Assembly (NCBI GenBank): GCA_049999765.1
Contig: JBNGIQ010007680.1
Coordinates: forward strand, 1-50,296
Direction: 5' to 3'
Length of the DNA stretch: 50,296 nucleotides
From: Phaeoceros laevis
Lineage: Eukaryota; Anthocerotophyta; Anthocerotopsida; Notothyladales
The notes beneath the pieces are model-generated. The model saw only the letters and a list, made by a program, of their open reading frames with translations. It ran no database searches and was not told the origin of the DNA. Shown piece after piece: positions 32,054 to 47,476 of the stretch. Positions within the stretch are counted from its first letter, which is position 1; every line of letters starts with the position of its first letter. The position numbers were made by a program, and so were the translations under genes.

Positions 32054-35000
32054 TCACTCATCCTTTTCAGCCATGGACCAGTCATAAACTTGCACTGGGG
32101 GTCCGAAATCTAGAAGGTTTGCTTTCACTATCTCAGCCGAAAGAGCATTTTTTGCCATGATTATGCCAAACCCTCCTCCACCTGCACCGACCAACTTGTA
32201 CCCACATGTCAAGTGCTCAACTTTCTTGAACAATGAATCTACAAGAGTGTTGCTACAGAAGGGGTCTAGCTCCTGATTAATCTTCCAGGTTTCCAACATT
32301 ATCCGTCCCAGCTGATCCAAATCACCAGACAGAATACATTCTTCTCCTAGGCCTGCGAGCTCAGTTAGCCTCTTGATCGCATGTATCAGAGTTGCATCGC
32401 GTTGAAGATAGCGGTGCACCACTCTCTCAAGCACAGTCGAGGCCAGCCTCACCTGCAAGCGATACTGATCACTCAGGAACGAGAAACAGCAATGGACAGA
32501 TCGAAGAACTATGTCTGAAGATCAATGCTGTTCAATCCGTCTTTGAGGGTAAGAATGTTACCTGGCCAGTGAACACAACAACCATCCTTTGCTGTAGAGC
32601 AACATGAATGCTAGCTGACAGTGCGATAGACTGAACACTGAGCTGCAACAATCCAGGGCCAGGGAAACCACACGTACACTTAACTCCTGGATAGAGGCCT
32701 CCAATTTGATCCTGCCAACCACCTCCAGTGCCCATGAGCTGTTCGAGTACGAGTACAAGGCGTGCTATTATCTCCTTACAGTCATCTCTGCCTTTCAACT
32801 TGAGGAGGCTTCTGACCACTGCAGCAGCAAGAATGCTTGACGTCCCCAACCCACTGCCTCTAGGAACATTTGCCCAAGTCTCAACTTCCAGGCCGGGTTT
32901 CTCAGTGAGTGGCTTGTGAAGTTTACCTGCATCAGATTCCATAGCCACTATGTCAACTTCAGCAGCGCCCAGTTATTACCGTAGTAGAAACCTGGACAAA
33001 GGAACTTCCGTTGGTGAATGCCGCACCTGTGTATCCAGTAACGATAAGAGCAGCTTTGACAAGTCGAAATGGGTCATCTGCTTGTAGGGGAAGTTTGATT
33101 GACTGTATATCTTCAATCACTTCCCTATTTCCTGCATCGTCTAACAGTGACAATCCTGAAAGCCGCTTGACAGAAACTTTTGCTCCCACAGGAGCAGCAC
33201 CGTTCAATAAAACGGCCATGTTCAACACTCTGCCCTTTTGTTCCAAGCTCCAAGGCGGTGTATCACTCCAGCCACCAGTAATGTCAAATCGTACAGGCAA
33301 AGTTGTCATGCAACTCCCAATGCCTGGGTACATACAAGGCAAGTTGTCTGCAGCATCTGCAAGAAGCAGGGAGTTAGACCATGTATTCTTCTGATAAGAA
33401 GCAAATTACATCCAAAATCGGTCAAGAAAAACCACACCTTCATGATCTCCCCACACAGCCTCTGCTGTTTCTGCACAGATTGCCTCACGAGCATGGGATT
33501 CGAGCACACTAGCAAACTCATTGTCCCTACAAGCCCTTGCGACATCTGCTTGCACCTGGTAGAGCCTGCTTGCAGGCACTTTGCCAGGTTTGCCTCTAGA
33601 GCGCTTTCCCAGTAACAGGCAAGCGTCCAGCAAATCCTTGCAAACGGCAACCCCAGATTGAACTCCATCACCAATAGCAGGGTCAACAATAGTCTGACAT
33701 AACTTTGAAAAGTCGTGTACTACCGAGCCATCAATAATGCTTGCTCTCGCAAGTGAAGTTGCAAGGCGTGCCTGATGTGATAACGTCTCTCTATAAAGTA
33801 TCTGAAAATCAATTTGGTCATGGAGGTCTGCAAAACTCAGGCGCGTCGCTTTCCGCCAAGCCCTAACAACAAGATGGCTTAACTGAGCAGGGCCCCCCAT
33901 CGCTCCCATGAGCCACAAAGCATATAAGAGGCCATGACCAGGGGCAGCAATGGGAAAGACTTTCGCGTTCCACAGGTCCTTGCTGCTGGATTTAGGCCAC
34001 AAATCATCTTCTTGCATACCTCTTCTTGCAAGAAAGGTCTTCCATGGAGTCCCACAAAATCCACTCTCATGGCTGCCCCATCCGGCTTTTGGGTTATCCT
34101 GGGCACCGCAGCAAAGAGTTATTCTATCACCCCCAGGGCCCTTTAGAGGCACTTCCCACAAACAACACCCATCAGGGATAGTGATAATCCCATGCTGCAA
34201 ACCTTGAACACCTTGTGAGAAGTGATCACTGGATTCCGTTTCTCCATTAAGGGCCGATGTCTCCACTAGCAAAGGCTTTTCAAACTGGTCAACACAAGAC
34301 AGAATCTGCCACAAATACTGAGCTTTGTGATCCTTGATATGCATGCCCATCATGACACATCGGTTTCCAACAACCACTCCTCCCCCTATTGAGCAGTTGT
34401 AAACCAAACTCTCGTTACCCACAGAAGCTTCTGCAGATATTTCGGATGCCACAATGACGGCTGAAGTGGAAACATGGCAGGGTGCATCCTGACGAGGTAA
34501 GAAGCATAATTGCTGATGACCCATTCGTCCAACGTAATCCTTTGCAAGATGGTCGAGAATCTCAGTTGATGTTCCGAAGTGTAGGAATGTTAAGTCATCT
34601 ACGTATTAGGCAAAAAAAGGACGGAAAATCAGAGGCTGCAATCATCAGTTCTATGAATGCAGCAAGTACAATGAGGAGAATTACACTGTAGCAGGCTTTC
34701 ACCTACGGGCACAGTAATGGTACAATTGGTTAGCTCCAAGGGCGCTAATCAGCTGGTTTCCTAGCGGGCGTGAACGCAGCCATTCATGGCGAGCAGGTAC
34801 CCAAGCCCCTGCTACTTCCTCATACAAACTTAACTGCCATGCAACATCAAATTCAGTGGTGAATTCAGACACTATTAAGATGGACAGCGGGACTTGGAGG
34901 AAAGGGGGGCACACCTCTTGGTTACTTGAGAGTAGCTGAGCCACAGGGTCTGGCTCCAGAAGAGCAAGGTCAATCAAGCTGCTCCATGCATTGCCTCTGA

Positions 35001-35988
35001 GACCAAACATTCCCGTGTCAACAAAAACGTTCCCAGACGGCCCAACTGCTCCTTTTGAGACCAGTTCTGCCTCACTCGGCTTTTGCAAAAGATTGTCCAC
35101 CTTGGTAACACTTCCAAGGAACCCAAGATCCTCACCGGGAATCATCTGAGAGACAATTACCCCATGGTTTGCCGCCAAGTCAAGACTAGCAGGGACTGTA
35201 ACCACGCACACTCCATTTTCAGGAAATGTAAGAGCAGTAGCTGCAAAGCAAGGGAGAACATCCCCTGTCATAATAAAAAGCCCACCTGCAGAAGAGAGAT
35301 CAAACCGCTTGGTAAGTGCCAAGCCAAGCACGAAAAGGGAGCAGCCTCCTTATTTTCCAAAAACACAAGCCAGCATAGCTCTCTGCATGTTGCTGGCATC
35401 ACCTTTATCCTGAAATGCCTGCACGGCATGCACAGAAATGGCAATAATGTGGTCAAACAGAGTGCGAATTGGTCCATCTGGAACATCCCGGCAAAGGAAC
35501 GGAAGCACCAAAAACGCCTTCCCCACCGCATTGGCCCAAGGCACCCTCTTGGAGTCGCCACCAGCGTGTAGCAACAAGACCCTCAATTCAGCCATCGATC
35601 TGCCACGCCAGGTACCTCCCTGCAAAAGCAGACCAGAAATTATTCTCAGGCATTGTAGTTGAGTTCAAGCCCCTTCAACCAGCTTACTATTGGTGCTCAC
35701 CTCGAGCTCGAGCTTCTCGGAGAGCGCCCGGAGAGCGCAAAGGGTAGCAGCTCCAGACCCAACACGACGGCCACAGGGATCAGGCACTGCCATGACTAAA
35801 GTGCTGTCAGGCAAGGTGCCTTGCCGCTTCGCTTGCTCCAAGTTCTGCTGGAAGAGTTCCGCCTGCTGAGGACTTGCAGCTGTTACAATAACAGCGTCCC
35901 AGAATGGCGCTCTGACGGGACAGCGTACAGACAGGCGCAGCGCAAACCACGCCTCCTCCAAAACATGGATTGCGTGTTCCATCGCCAT
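32054..35988 (-). CDS. FKGP: Bifunctional L-fucokinase / GDP-L-fucose pyrophosphorylase
   Basis: Eight exons join in phase: 35701-35988, 35403-35619, 34915-35285, 34707-34833, 33438-34598, 33027-33356, 32562-32926 and 32054-32452, giving 1085 residues (Arabidopsis FKGP is about 1055). It salvages free L-fucose: kinase to fucose-1-phosphate, then GTP-dependent conversion to GDP-fucose for wall polymers and glycoproteins, in the cytosol. The N-terminal pyrophosphorylase half shows AVPDPCGRRVGSGAAT, LLLHAGGDSKRVPWANAVGK (about 111-130) and GGLFIMTGDVLPCF. The C-terminal GHMP kinase half shows PVRFDITGGWSDTPPWSLEQ, the ATP loop VPRGSGLGTSSILAAA (about 852-867) and KLVGAGGGGFGII. Two splice choices (donor C|GTAGGT at 34707 and G|GTGCGG at 33027) were needed to keep phase. 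The ATG at 35988 is followed closely by a second at 35982. Confidence 0.95.
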
Positions 35989-36594
35989 GCTCTTTGATCG
36001 CTGAACTCAGGCTTCAAACTCAAGTGACTGGATTGACGAGAAGACGACGAACTGAAGTGCCTCGTTCAACGAACTCGTTAGGAGCGACCAGAGTCACGTG
36101 GTTTTCAGAAGGCAGCGCATCTCTTGAGCATTCCATTCGTTAGAGCAAGTTTTAGAACGTGAGGCGTCTGGAGTCTGAAGACCAAATCCTCTCGCCTCCT
36201 TCTCGAGGTCCAGAACGACAGAGTAGGCATCAGCATGACAGAGTACGCATCAGCATGACAGAGTACGCATCAGCATTACAGAGTAAGCATCAGCATGACA
36301 GTAAGTGTAAGAGTGACAGTTAGATGCCCTGGAGTTCAATCAACAAACTTGAACAAAGGCTATAGGCTAATTTTGACAGTCTCCAAAGATTTGTTATGAT
36401 GATATAAATACAGACCGGCTGTTTTTCATCCAAAATGATCCCACCCGGCATCTTTGTATACAATTCCATCTGCACTTGACTACATCTACGAGCAAGTGTT
36501 GTCGTCCACAACTGCATCTTAAGTGTTGATGCAGCGAAGAGGGTCAATCTTAACATTACAATCTGTGCATAACTTATGCTTCCAAATCCTGACA
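35989..36594. other. FKGP promoter region and AAA-ATPase 3' UTR; 20-bp tandem array
   Basis: The FKGP start and the stop of the AAA ATPase flank this 606-bp spacer, both genes being on the minus strand. It contains the array at 36217-36296. No ORF of note. Confidence 0.5.
36217..36296. repeat. Four-copy 20-bp tandem array upstream of FKGP
   Basis: The unit GACAGAGTACGCATCAGCAT occurs four times (36217-36236, 36237-36256, 36257-36276, 36277-36296); the first and fourth copies differ by one or two bases. A partial fifth unit follows. It sits about 230-310 bp upstream of the FKGP ATG. Confidence 0.97.
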
Positions 36595-39633
<3,039 letters not shown>

Positions 39634-40703
39634 CCCCGAGCCAAACACTGACAACAAGTACACACCCTTCGACAACGACAACAATGTCGAAGTAGCCAAG
39701 ATCTCCTCCAATCTTTTAGCTCATATCCTCGCTGGTGCGAAAGCACTGCAAAAATCCAGCCCTTGCCAAGAAAGTTTCTGCAGGCTTCCAAGCGCACCCC
39801 AATTCTTGAGAGTACAGAGCTGAATTCTTCGAAAAGATTAGCTCGATCACAACCTTTGGATGGCTCAAACATGCAATAATTGCACCAAAGTGTCCCAGCA
39901 CCTTAATTCGCACCTAGCCAGCAATTTTTCGGCTCACTACCAATAATCAACCTGACAACGCCAGCAGTTTCAAAGGTGCAAACACTTCTAATTCTGCCCA
40001 GTTCCTCGAAGTTCCAAGTCAAAACCATTGCGTTCGTGAATTTTAGGCAAAGCCTGATCACACAAAAGAGGGCCACAAATAACTCGGAACCCGATTCAGG
40101 ACCACAGGCACCTGCCCTGCTACGCATGCATCCTTCTTTAGAGACAGTTGACCCCGAAGTCCGAACCTTCGGCGAAAGGCAGCCGTACAGTAGGCGAAAC
40201 GGCGGCAAAACAAGTTTTGGCGCAGGAATCGATCTTGCTAGTCTGACACCTATCCTCATGAGTCATTCTCAGTCATTCGTGGTACGTTCTGTTTCGTAAG
40301 CTCTCAGTGCTCCCTGCTTTTGGACCATGACAATCCTTCAGGAAATTTGGGTGTCGCGTTGGGTTCGACCTGGTGTTGTCTGCTAGCTCGAAATAATTTG
40401 GTTTGGTTCTTTCAGATTGGAGGTCGATTGCGCCGGTGCTGCCCCGAAGCACTTTCCATTCTATATGCAGTTGCTGTTTCTTGCAACGACCTAGTTTGCA
40501 GCAAAATCAGCTGAACCTCCGGATGGCGTTGCATAGCAGATAGTGGACTTGTGATTTTGGAACGGCCTTTCCCTGGGTTGAACGCCTGAAAATATTCTTC
40601 AGCTCGCGGCGAATGTGAAATTGAAGGTTGCGGAAGAATGGGATGAGCTGCTAATGAGCGACTGAGATATTGTCTACTGAGGTGGTGCCAGACACCTGAC
40701 AGG
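39634..40703. other. Divergent intergenic region between AAA ATPase and coiled-coil gene
   Basis: It should hold the AAA ATPase 5' UTR and promoter (leftward) and the promoter of the coiled-coil gene (rightward). A minus frame, MFEPSKGCDRANLFEEF... at about 39620-39872, might be an upstream exon of the AAA gene but has poor splice signals. No repeats of note. Confidence 0.45.
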
Positions 40704-42145
40704 ATGAATAACGGGCAGAGAGAGAGGCGTGCCTCAGGCGAATTGACGACTCTTATGCAAGTTATGCAGTTGAATCCTAGCTGCTGGAATCAACATTCAG
40801 TCGAGGCCATTCTTGACGTGAGTGCATTTTCTTGAGTGCCAAGAGATGTGTCCCCTTGCGGTTTTTGCTATGGCTATGAACACCGTTTCAGCAAGTGTTT
40901 GCGTGAGCAGGATTTGGAGGTGTTGGGTGCACCAGAAATTCCAGAGACCATCCTTTTCAGGACGCAGAGGGTGCAACGGGAGCTCATTCTACCTCTTGCG
41001 GACATTGTGGCCACGCAATCCAAGACTATCACTGTAGAGCGTCGCAGATTCTCTGAGAGGGAGAAAAATTTCAAGAGAGCATTGGCTTCTCTAGAAGCAG
41101 AGAAGAGCAAGGCAATTCAACTTTATCAGGAAGAGGCAGATCAATTAGCTAAGCATAGTCAATTCTGTGATATGTTGCTTGGGTATGTATTCCCTCTCCT
41201 AATTGTGTTTTAACACTTTTGGAGCAGCATATCTGACACCATTGCTGATCCTTGGAATCTTGACCTATTGACAGAGACCTCGATGAGATGGCCAAAACTC
41301 TCGATATCACAAGACTTGAGAAGAAAAAAGCTGAGGGGAAGCTTGCTGAACTGGAAGCAGACAAAGAACAGTCGGAGAAGAGGCTTGCACAACTGGAGGC
41401 AGAAGTTCAACGACTGACTCTTGAGCAAGAAGAGCTTATCCAAAAGTTAGCCACGCAGGAGCCGACAGGAGACGCTTCAGGAGTAGCTCCAAAGCTTTGT
41501 GAGAACTGTCAGGCGGATATGGATGTCAAGCTGGAAAAGAGGCAGGGTACTNNNNNNNNNNACTGTCAGGCGGATATGGATGTCAAGCTGGAAAAGAGGC
41601 AGGGTACTGTAGCCGTTTCAGACAACCTAACTGACAGCAGCAGTCATGCTGCGGATGAGGAAGGCTACCCAAGAGCCACTTCTGCCACAGCTCAAGAAGC
41701 TATTCCGACGGCAGCGGGCCTGGATGATCACAATACGTCAGGGGAGACTGAAAACAGCATCCATGGTGCAAGCACGACAGATCAGGATACCCTTGGAATA
41801 GCCGCTCCTGCCACAGCTAATGAAGCCGTAGGGACGGTATCGAGGCTTCATTTTGACAAAACGTCAGGGGACACATACGTGCTTTCAAGCTTCCAGCCTC
41901 ACGGGTACTACAGTATGGAAAGCCCAGACGAGAAGGTAAGTGTGCTGGAGCAGGTGGGCATCGTTGTCTTAGAAGAGGGCACAACCAGCATACAGATAAT
42001 TTTGGACTCGGGTTTATCGTCAGCACCTCGCGCCGTACAGCACTTTTGCAAGGGCTTGTGCAATAGAACTGTCATTGGCATATCTGCAGCTATTCTGTCT
42101 GTGGTGAAACATTCTCCCCTGGGCTTTGCTTTCCAGATGTACTAG
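40704..42145 (+). CDS. Coiled-coil protein with a CCHC zinc-knuckle-like motif; contains an assembly gap
   Basis: I do not recognise the family. Two exons are well supported: about 40837-41182 and 41275-41935 (or read through to the stop at 42143-42145). The first holds PCGFCYGYEHRFSKC, which has exact C-x2-C-x4-H-x4-C zinc-knuckle spacing, then a long heptad-rich helix (RRFSEREKNFKRALASLEAE). The second continues the coiled coil (KLAELEADKEQSEKRLAQLE) into a disordered Thr/Ser/Ala-rich tail. The 5' end is unresolved: the first exon has no ATG in frame. An upstream frame starting MNNGQRERRASGELTTLMQV (40704) may be its first exon, but the join is unclear. A 10-N gap at 41552-41561 is flanked by identical 47-bp sequences. 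Function unknown. Confidence 0.5.
41505..41608. other. 10-N assembly gap flanked by identical 47-bp ends
   Basis: Bases 41552-41561 are N. The 47 bases before (41505-41551) and after (41562-41608) are identical, starting ACTGTCAGGCGGATATGGAT. This is what two contig ends give when they overlap but are not merged. Collapsing one copy and the N run removes 57 bp (19 codons) and keeps frame. Confidence 0.97.
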
Positions 42146-42460
42146 TCTAGAAATTCGAACATGTGTGCTCCCAACCGCTACTAAGGATCCTGCCCCTCTT
42201 GGATGTGAATATTCTCAATAATACATGAGGACAGTCTGTTTTAGCAGTATCTAGGGTTAGGGCTTAGAAATTGTTGTGGAGGAATGATTCACAGCTGGTC
42301 AGTAGAGAAATTCTTTCGGCAAAGTGCCCTTCACTGCGGCAGGCGCTTCAAGGTACTCCAGCATCTTGGCATGCGTATGGAACATGTATTGACGCACATA
42401 TGCGTAGGTGACCTTGCACGGAATAAAATCTCAGCTTGCATTTTCTCTAGTTTGGCAGCC
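42146..42460 (+). promoter_or_regulatory. eL27 promoter region with telo-box
   Basis: The 315 bp before the eL27 start contain CTAGGGTTAGGGCTTAG at 42251-42267, a telo-box-like repeat (reverse complement CTAAGCCCTAACCCTAG). Such boxes are common in plant ribosomal-protein promoters. No clear TATA box is seen. Confidence 0.45.
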
Positions 42461-43197
42461 ATGGTGAAGTTTCTGAAGCCCAACAAGGTGGTGGTGATGC
42501 TACAAGGACGGTATGCAGGGCGGAAGGCTGTGATTGTGAAAAATTTCGATGATGGCACACAACAGCGCCGATACGGGCACGCCCTGGTCGCGGGCATTGC
42601 CAAGTACCCGAGGAAGGTCTACATCTGCCAGCTGAACCGTAGTTGCTGGGTTTAGGTTCAAGGCAAGGCTGATGGATAGGCCTGGTATTGCGCCTTGAAT
42701 GCACAGGTGATCAAAAAGGCTTCCGCCAAGACGATTGCGAAGCGGTCCAGGTTGAAAGCTTTCATCAAAGTGGTGAACTACAATCATATCATGCCTACCA
42801 GGTGATGCCCCTGATGCCCGTCCGCTGTTCCTGGCCTCAGAATTTGCGGAACTCCTGGCACATCTTTGAAGCATGTCATTTCAGAATCCTAGCTCTATTT
42901 CGGTGCGCAGATACACGCTGGATGTCGACCTGAAGCCGGTTGTCGTGGCGGACGAGTTAGAATCGAAAGCAATGCGAGTAGATGCTCGGAAGGTGGTTTT
43001 CCTGATCCTTTGGGTTTTACCAGCGTGGGGTCTCCTACAATCGAGTGTGAAACTGTTCAAGCAATCCAAAAACTGCATTGCTTGTTGAATAGTCGTGTTT
43101 GTCTTTGCTGTCCATGTTGCAGGCAACCAAGGGAGTCTTGGAGGAGAGGTTCAAGACAGGCAAGAACAGGTGGTTTTTCTCCAAGCTTCGGTTTTAG
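42461..43197 (+). CDS. RPL27: 60S ribosomal protein eL27
   Basis: Four exons, 42461-42616, 42707-42801, 42911-42992 and 43123-43197, join in phase to 135 residues, the usual length. It is a structural protein of the cytosolic large ribosomal subunit. The N-terminal KOW-type segment reads [56 protein letters not shown] and the end [17 protein letters not shown] are near-invariant in the family. Introns fall after Lys52, within the Arg codon of MPTR, and after the Lys of DARK. A telo-box precedes it. Nothing suggests a pseudogene. Confidence 0.96.
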
Positions 43198-44118
43198 AGA
43201 TAGGGTCTTGTATGAACCTTCCACAGCCCTGGCAGGGCACAATTTTGTGGCAATATGCCTTAGCTCGATATGCTTCCATGGAATCACCAAACTGAGTTCA
43301 CTTTTGGCAACTGGATGCTTTTTTTTGTTACGACCTAAAGCTGCAGCTGCATTGTCATTGTGTATCGTATGACAACTAACATTTAATTGCTATTATATAT
43401 AATTAGGTGGAAGAGGTAAGTCTCGGACTCTCGGCCACAACTTTATGCTCTGTAGAATGACAGCAGCCCGTCCTTACTCGCTGCTACTAGACCTGATGTT
43501 ACTATGTCCATCTGCTACAACAGTCTTTATGACCTGTAGTCTTTCCAGTCTTGCTTTGAACGATCCTCGGTGTCGACACTGTAGACGACTCACCTGCCAG
43601 AGCCCCTACCCTGAGGTGACAAAAGGCCCACAGGGAACCACTCGAGAAGTTGAAATGTGGTCCGAGTTTGGTGAGAGTCACAAGATCGTGACCGGTCGAT
43701 ATAAGTTCCAGCTACTGCCGTCTAGGTTAGGGCAAGAAGAGCAGTCCCTTACAGCAGCATTGATTTCTATGCGTTTCTGGCATGACAAGTTGGTAGTCCT
43801 CCGAACTACCAACTTTCTCTTCACTCGCCTGACAGGAACAGTTAGAGTAACCTGGCAGCCTCCAAGACTGTCCTGACGGCGCCCTGCCTCTTCACTTGGA
43901 GTGCTTCATCTCGTGACCTTGGAGCATTTTCTGGCCAATGTCTTGTACCAGGACAAGGAGAGTTCGTATCCCAACTTGAGGAGGTCTCTCCTGTCTGTCT
44001 AGCTAGTACAGCGTCCCCACGTTAGAATTCAGTGCTGAAGCCCTCGCTTTCTGTGAAGCCAGAAGAAGGTCCCAAGACTGTGAGCGGGGGCTTCCTGATA
44101 TACCAAACAGCCGTAGCT
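43198..44118. other. Intergenic between eL27 and the P450
   Basis: It holds the eL27 3' UTR and the P450 promoter. A 143-codon plus frame at 43445-43876 shows no domain and reads like chance. No repeats seen. Confidence 0.5.
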
Positions 44119-46208
44119 ATGGTAGGAGGCACGCACTTGGTGGAAGAAGCCTTACAGACGAATTCAAATCCTGCTCTTTGGATCACAGGCACAGTACTTG
44201 CGGTGGCTTTCTGGATTTTTGCCACTCAGTACTTGTCACAGAGGAAGGCGCCGGGGCCAAAGGAATGGCCGATTGTGGGAGCAGCAATTGAGCAACTTGC
44301 CAACTTCGATCGCATGCACGACTGGTTCTTGTCTTACTTCGACCGAGGTTTCAGCACATTCAAGGTTCCAAATTTCGGTACCAGTTACGTATATACAGTG
44401 GATCCTGCTAATGTTGAGTACATTCTCAAGACGAACTTCACCAACTTCCCAAAGGTAGGTTGTAAGTTTACATGAGATGAGGGTTCATGACAAGCCTAGT
44501 CTGGACATCGTTGGTCACGGAGGTCTGAAGACCTTTTTGCGTAACGTCTCTGCAGGGTGAACTCTACCACGACAAGATGGAAGCTCTGCTCGGTGACGGC
44601 ATCTTCAATGTGGATGGGGAAATGTGGAAGAAGCAGAGAAAGGCAGCAAGCTTCGAGTTTGCTTCTCGGATCCTGCGTGACTTCAGCACCGTGACCTTCC
44701 GGGAATATGCACTCAAGCTAGCTTTCATCCTCAATCGCTCCATCAGTTCAAACCAGCCTGTTGACATGCAGGTGACCTATATGTTTGGAAATCAGGTCTC
44801 TTTGGACATGCAATTTCCAGCAAGATTAATTGCTGGTAGTCTCATGTTTCCGGTTACCTGTGCCTGATCTGCAGGACCTCTTCATGAGATTGACGTTGGA
44901 TTCAATCTGCAAGGTCGGGTTTGGGGTAGAGATTGGCAACCTGTCTCCTGCGTTGCCCGATGTTCCCTTCTCGACAGCCTTCGACAACGCCAACACAGCA
45001 GTCACTGTGCGGTTCTTCGATCCACTTTGGAGGCTTAAGCGGCTTCTTAACGTAGGCTGGGAGAGGATCCTTAGCGACGGCGTCCGGATTGTGGATGACT
45101 TCACCTACAAGGTTGTTAGGACCAGGAGATCCGAAATTGATGGTAGCAAGGCCACCAGCAAAGAGGAGGTAAGCCGTCAACTCATCAAGGTCGCTTGACG
45201 CAGATGCATGATCCAGTAAGCTTGCGGAAATTAATCAGCACGGCTGCCTGCAGAAAGCGGACCTCCTTTCCAGATTTATCCTGCTCGGGGAGGATCCAGA
45301 GAACAACTATTCCGACAAGACTCTGCGCGACATCATTTTGAATTTCGTCATTGCAGGACGGGACACTACGGCCGTCACCCTATCCTGGATGGTCTACAAT
45401 CTGACTCTGCATCCAGAGGTCGCTGACAAGTTGTATGAGGAGCTTTGCACTTTCGAGGAGGAAAAACGACGTGCTTCAGGCCAGGGACCGGCAGGTGACT
45501 GCGAAAACCTGGACGACCAGGCTTTCCTCGACCGAGTGACAGAGTTCGCCGAGCTCCTGACATACGAGGAGCTGGCAAAGCTGAATTACTTGCACGCCGC
45601 TGTGACAGAAACTGTGAGGCTCCATCCGGCGGTTCCCCAGGTAGGCCTAGGCCACCACTGCGCCAATCTATAGTTTCTGGTCAGAAAGCGAAATTTATGG
45701 CGTGTCTTGAGTGATGTGATCTGTTCAGGATCCGAAGGGAGTATTGAAGGATGATGTGCTTCCGGATGGAACTCCGCTCAAGAAAGATGATCTCGTGATT
45801 TACGTGCCCTACTCGATGGCTCGGATGAAGTCTCTCTGGGGTCCTGATGCTCGGGAATTTCGACCTGAACGGTGGCTCAAGGGCGGTGTCTTTCAGCCTG
45901 CTTCACCTTACAAGTTCACCTCCTTTCAGGTAGCAGTTTACTTCCGTTTGGTTTACCACAGTCTTGGTGCAGGATTCACGTTTGTTCTTGGCGATTGAGG
46001 CTCGTGAACACTCCTGATGGATCAACTGCAGGCAGGGCCGCGAATCTGCCTGGGGAAAGATTCAGCTTACTTGCAAATGAAGATGGTGGCAGCGGTTCTG
46101 TCCCGCTTCTTCAGGTTCCAGGTTGTGCCAGGACATCCTGTCAAGTACCGGATGATGGCTATTCTGAGCATGGCTCATGGATTGAAGGTGAATGTGTCTA
46201 GACGGTGA
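44119..46208 (+). CDS. CYP704B: Cytochrome P450, CYP704B-type fatty-acid omega-hydroxylase
   Basis: Six exons, 44119-44454, 44556-44771, 44875-45168, 45254-45640, 45729-45929 and 46032-46208, all phase 0, give 536 residues. CYP704B enzymes omega-hydroxylate long-chain fatty acids in the ER for sporopollenin of the pollen or spore wall. An N-terminal membrane anchor (ALWITGTVLAVAFWIFATQY) is followed by the Pro-rich hinge RKAPGPKEWPIVG. The oxygen-binding I-helix has AGRDTT (about 316-321), the K-helix is TETVRLHPAVPQ, and the heme loop is FQAGPRICLGKDSAYLQMK with Cys484. FNVDGEMWKKQRKAASFEFA and the end VPGHPVKYRMMAILSMAHGL followed by KVNVSRR are close to Arabidopsis CYP704B1 as I remember it. 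The heme loop is split by the last intron. The ATG at 44119 was chosen because it places the anchor at the N-terminus. Confidence 0.95.
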
Positions 46209-47384
46209 CCGTCCCTAGACGTATCTTAAAAGTATGAGTATGACCCATGATAATGATGATGATAATGATAATGAGGATTTATGGGGAAGACAATAAAAAG
46301 ATCTGTAGCAGTCCGGTTACAGTCCCGTTGCAGCCTCTCGTGACTGTCTCCTGCGATCTCCGTAGAATTTGTTTATTACAACCAAAATTACCAAATGGAT
46401 ATAGAATATTTTTGAGTACTCCACAAAAGGATAGCGGCATGCTCCGTTTTAAGTTTTAACCCGTAGCCCCCTTCACTCGGGAAATTACCGTGAATCGGTA
46501 AATTACCGTGAATTGAGGCTTTTTAAGGGGCAAAATATTTACAAGTGAACTGCTCGAACTAGCTGTTCGCTGTTCATTCTCATCACAAACCCTGATAACC
46601 AACTGGCTTGCGCTACGTAGGACTTGCGAAACGGCCCATTCGGTACCCAAGCGTAACAAGGCGTCACGAGGACTAGACTGAGGGTGTTCATTATACTGGG
46701 CAGTTCTCATACGCAAACGAGACGTTTACGCGTTACGAAAGGGCCTTGTTGAGGCAGGACTCCTTACACCCCGCGTTGTGGTGGGACAGCACGGACGGAC
46801 AAGAATAGCGCCCGCCCTCCCGACAAGGAGCCCGTATGGCTGAACAACTTCTACAAGTAGCAAGTCTCCAAACAGGTGGAGAACAGGTGTACAAGTAACA
46901 AGTCTCCAAACAGCTGGAGAACACGTGCAGAGTCTACAGACGTTCTAGATCTCCGTTATCCCGGTTGAGCTGGCCTTGGAAAGGCATTTTATAGACGAAA
47001 AAATGCAAAGTGCGGAAGTAGTCTATGCTGGGCAGTATCTAACGTGTCAAACCAATTTAGAAAACTGGCCCTGGCCCATAGGCTCCTGGACACTCCACCT
47101 GGTCCTCTGTCTGGTAGTGACCACGAATCTTGGTACAGGACTGCCACAGTAGCACCAAAATCATGTCACATCTTGATACTAAAGCGCCGTAATACGGGTG
47201 AGCACTCGTGAGCCAAGCCCGAAGTGGAATGACTTCGAATGCTAAGCTTTGTCCATAAGTCTGCTGTTGGAATGACACGGGTTAGGTTTTCCGGGTGCTA
47301 GGTTTTCAAACACACGCTTGCTACACCTCTCATGGCGTTTCCAATTCAATTATCCAATTACGATTTTTAAGATCTGAGGTTTTT

Positions 47385-47476
47385 TTTTCGTGGTGAATGA
47401 CTGTGAAAGTTTTAAGATCTTAGTTTTCATTTTTTTCGTGGTGAAAGAGTGAAAGTTTTAAGATCTTAGTTTTCAT
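47385..47476. repeat. 46-bp-period tandem repeat, two copies
   Basis: TTTTTTCGTGGTGAA and then GTGAAAGTTTTAAGATCTTA followed by GTTTTCAT occur twice (cores 47403-47430 and 47449-47476, identical). AT-rich, non-coding. Confidence 0.9.

Noticed and set aside
36217-36296. CRISPR-like array
   Set aside because: The units are contiguous with no spacers, and this is a plant nuclear sequence; it is a simple tandem repeat.
39634-39711. Extension of the AAA ATPase with a hydrophobic N-terminal segment (STLLSLSKGVYLLSVFGSG), as in animal spastin hairpins
   Set aside because: The frame here begins at a TTG after an in-frame stop. The ATG at 39633 aligns with the plant family start, so a membrane hairpin is not supported.
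43445-43876. 143-codon ORF between eL27 and the P450
   Set aside because: No recognisable motif; Cys- and Leu-rich chance frame without supporting splice sites.
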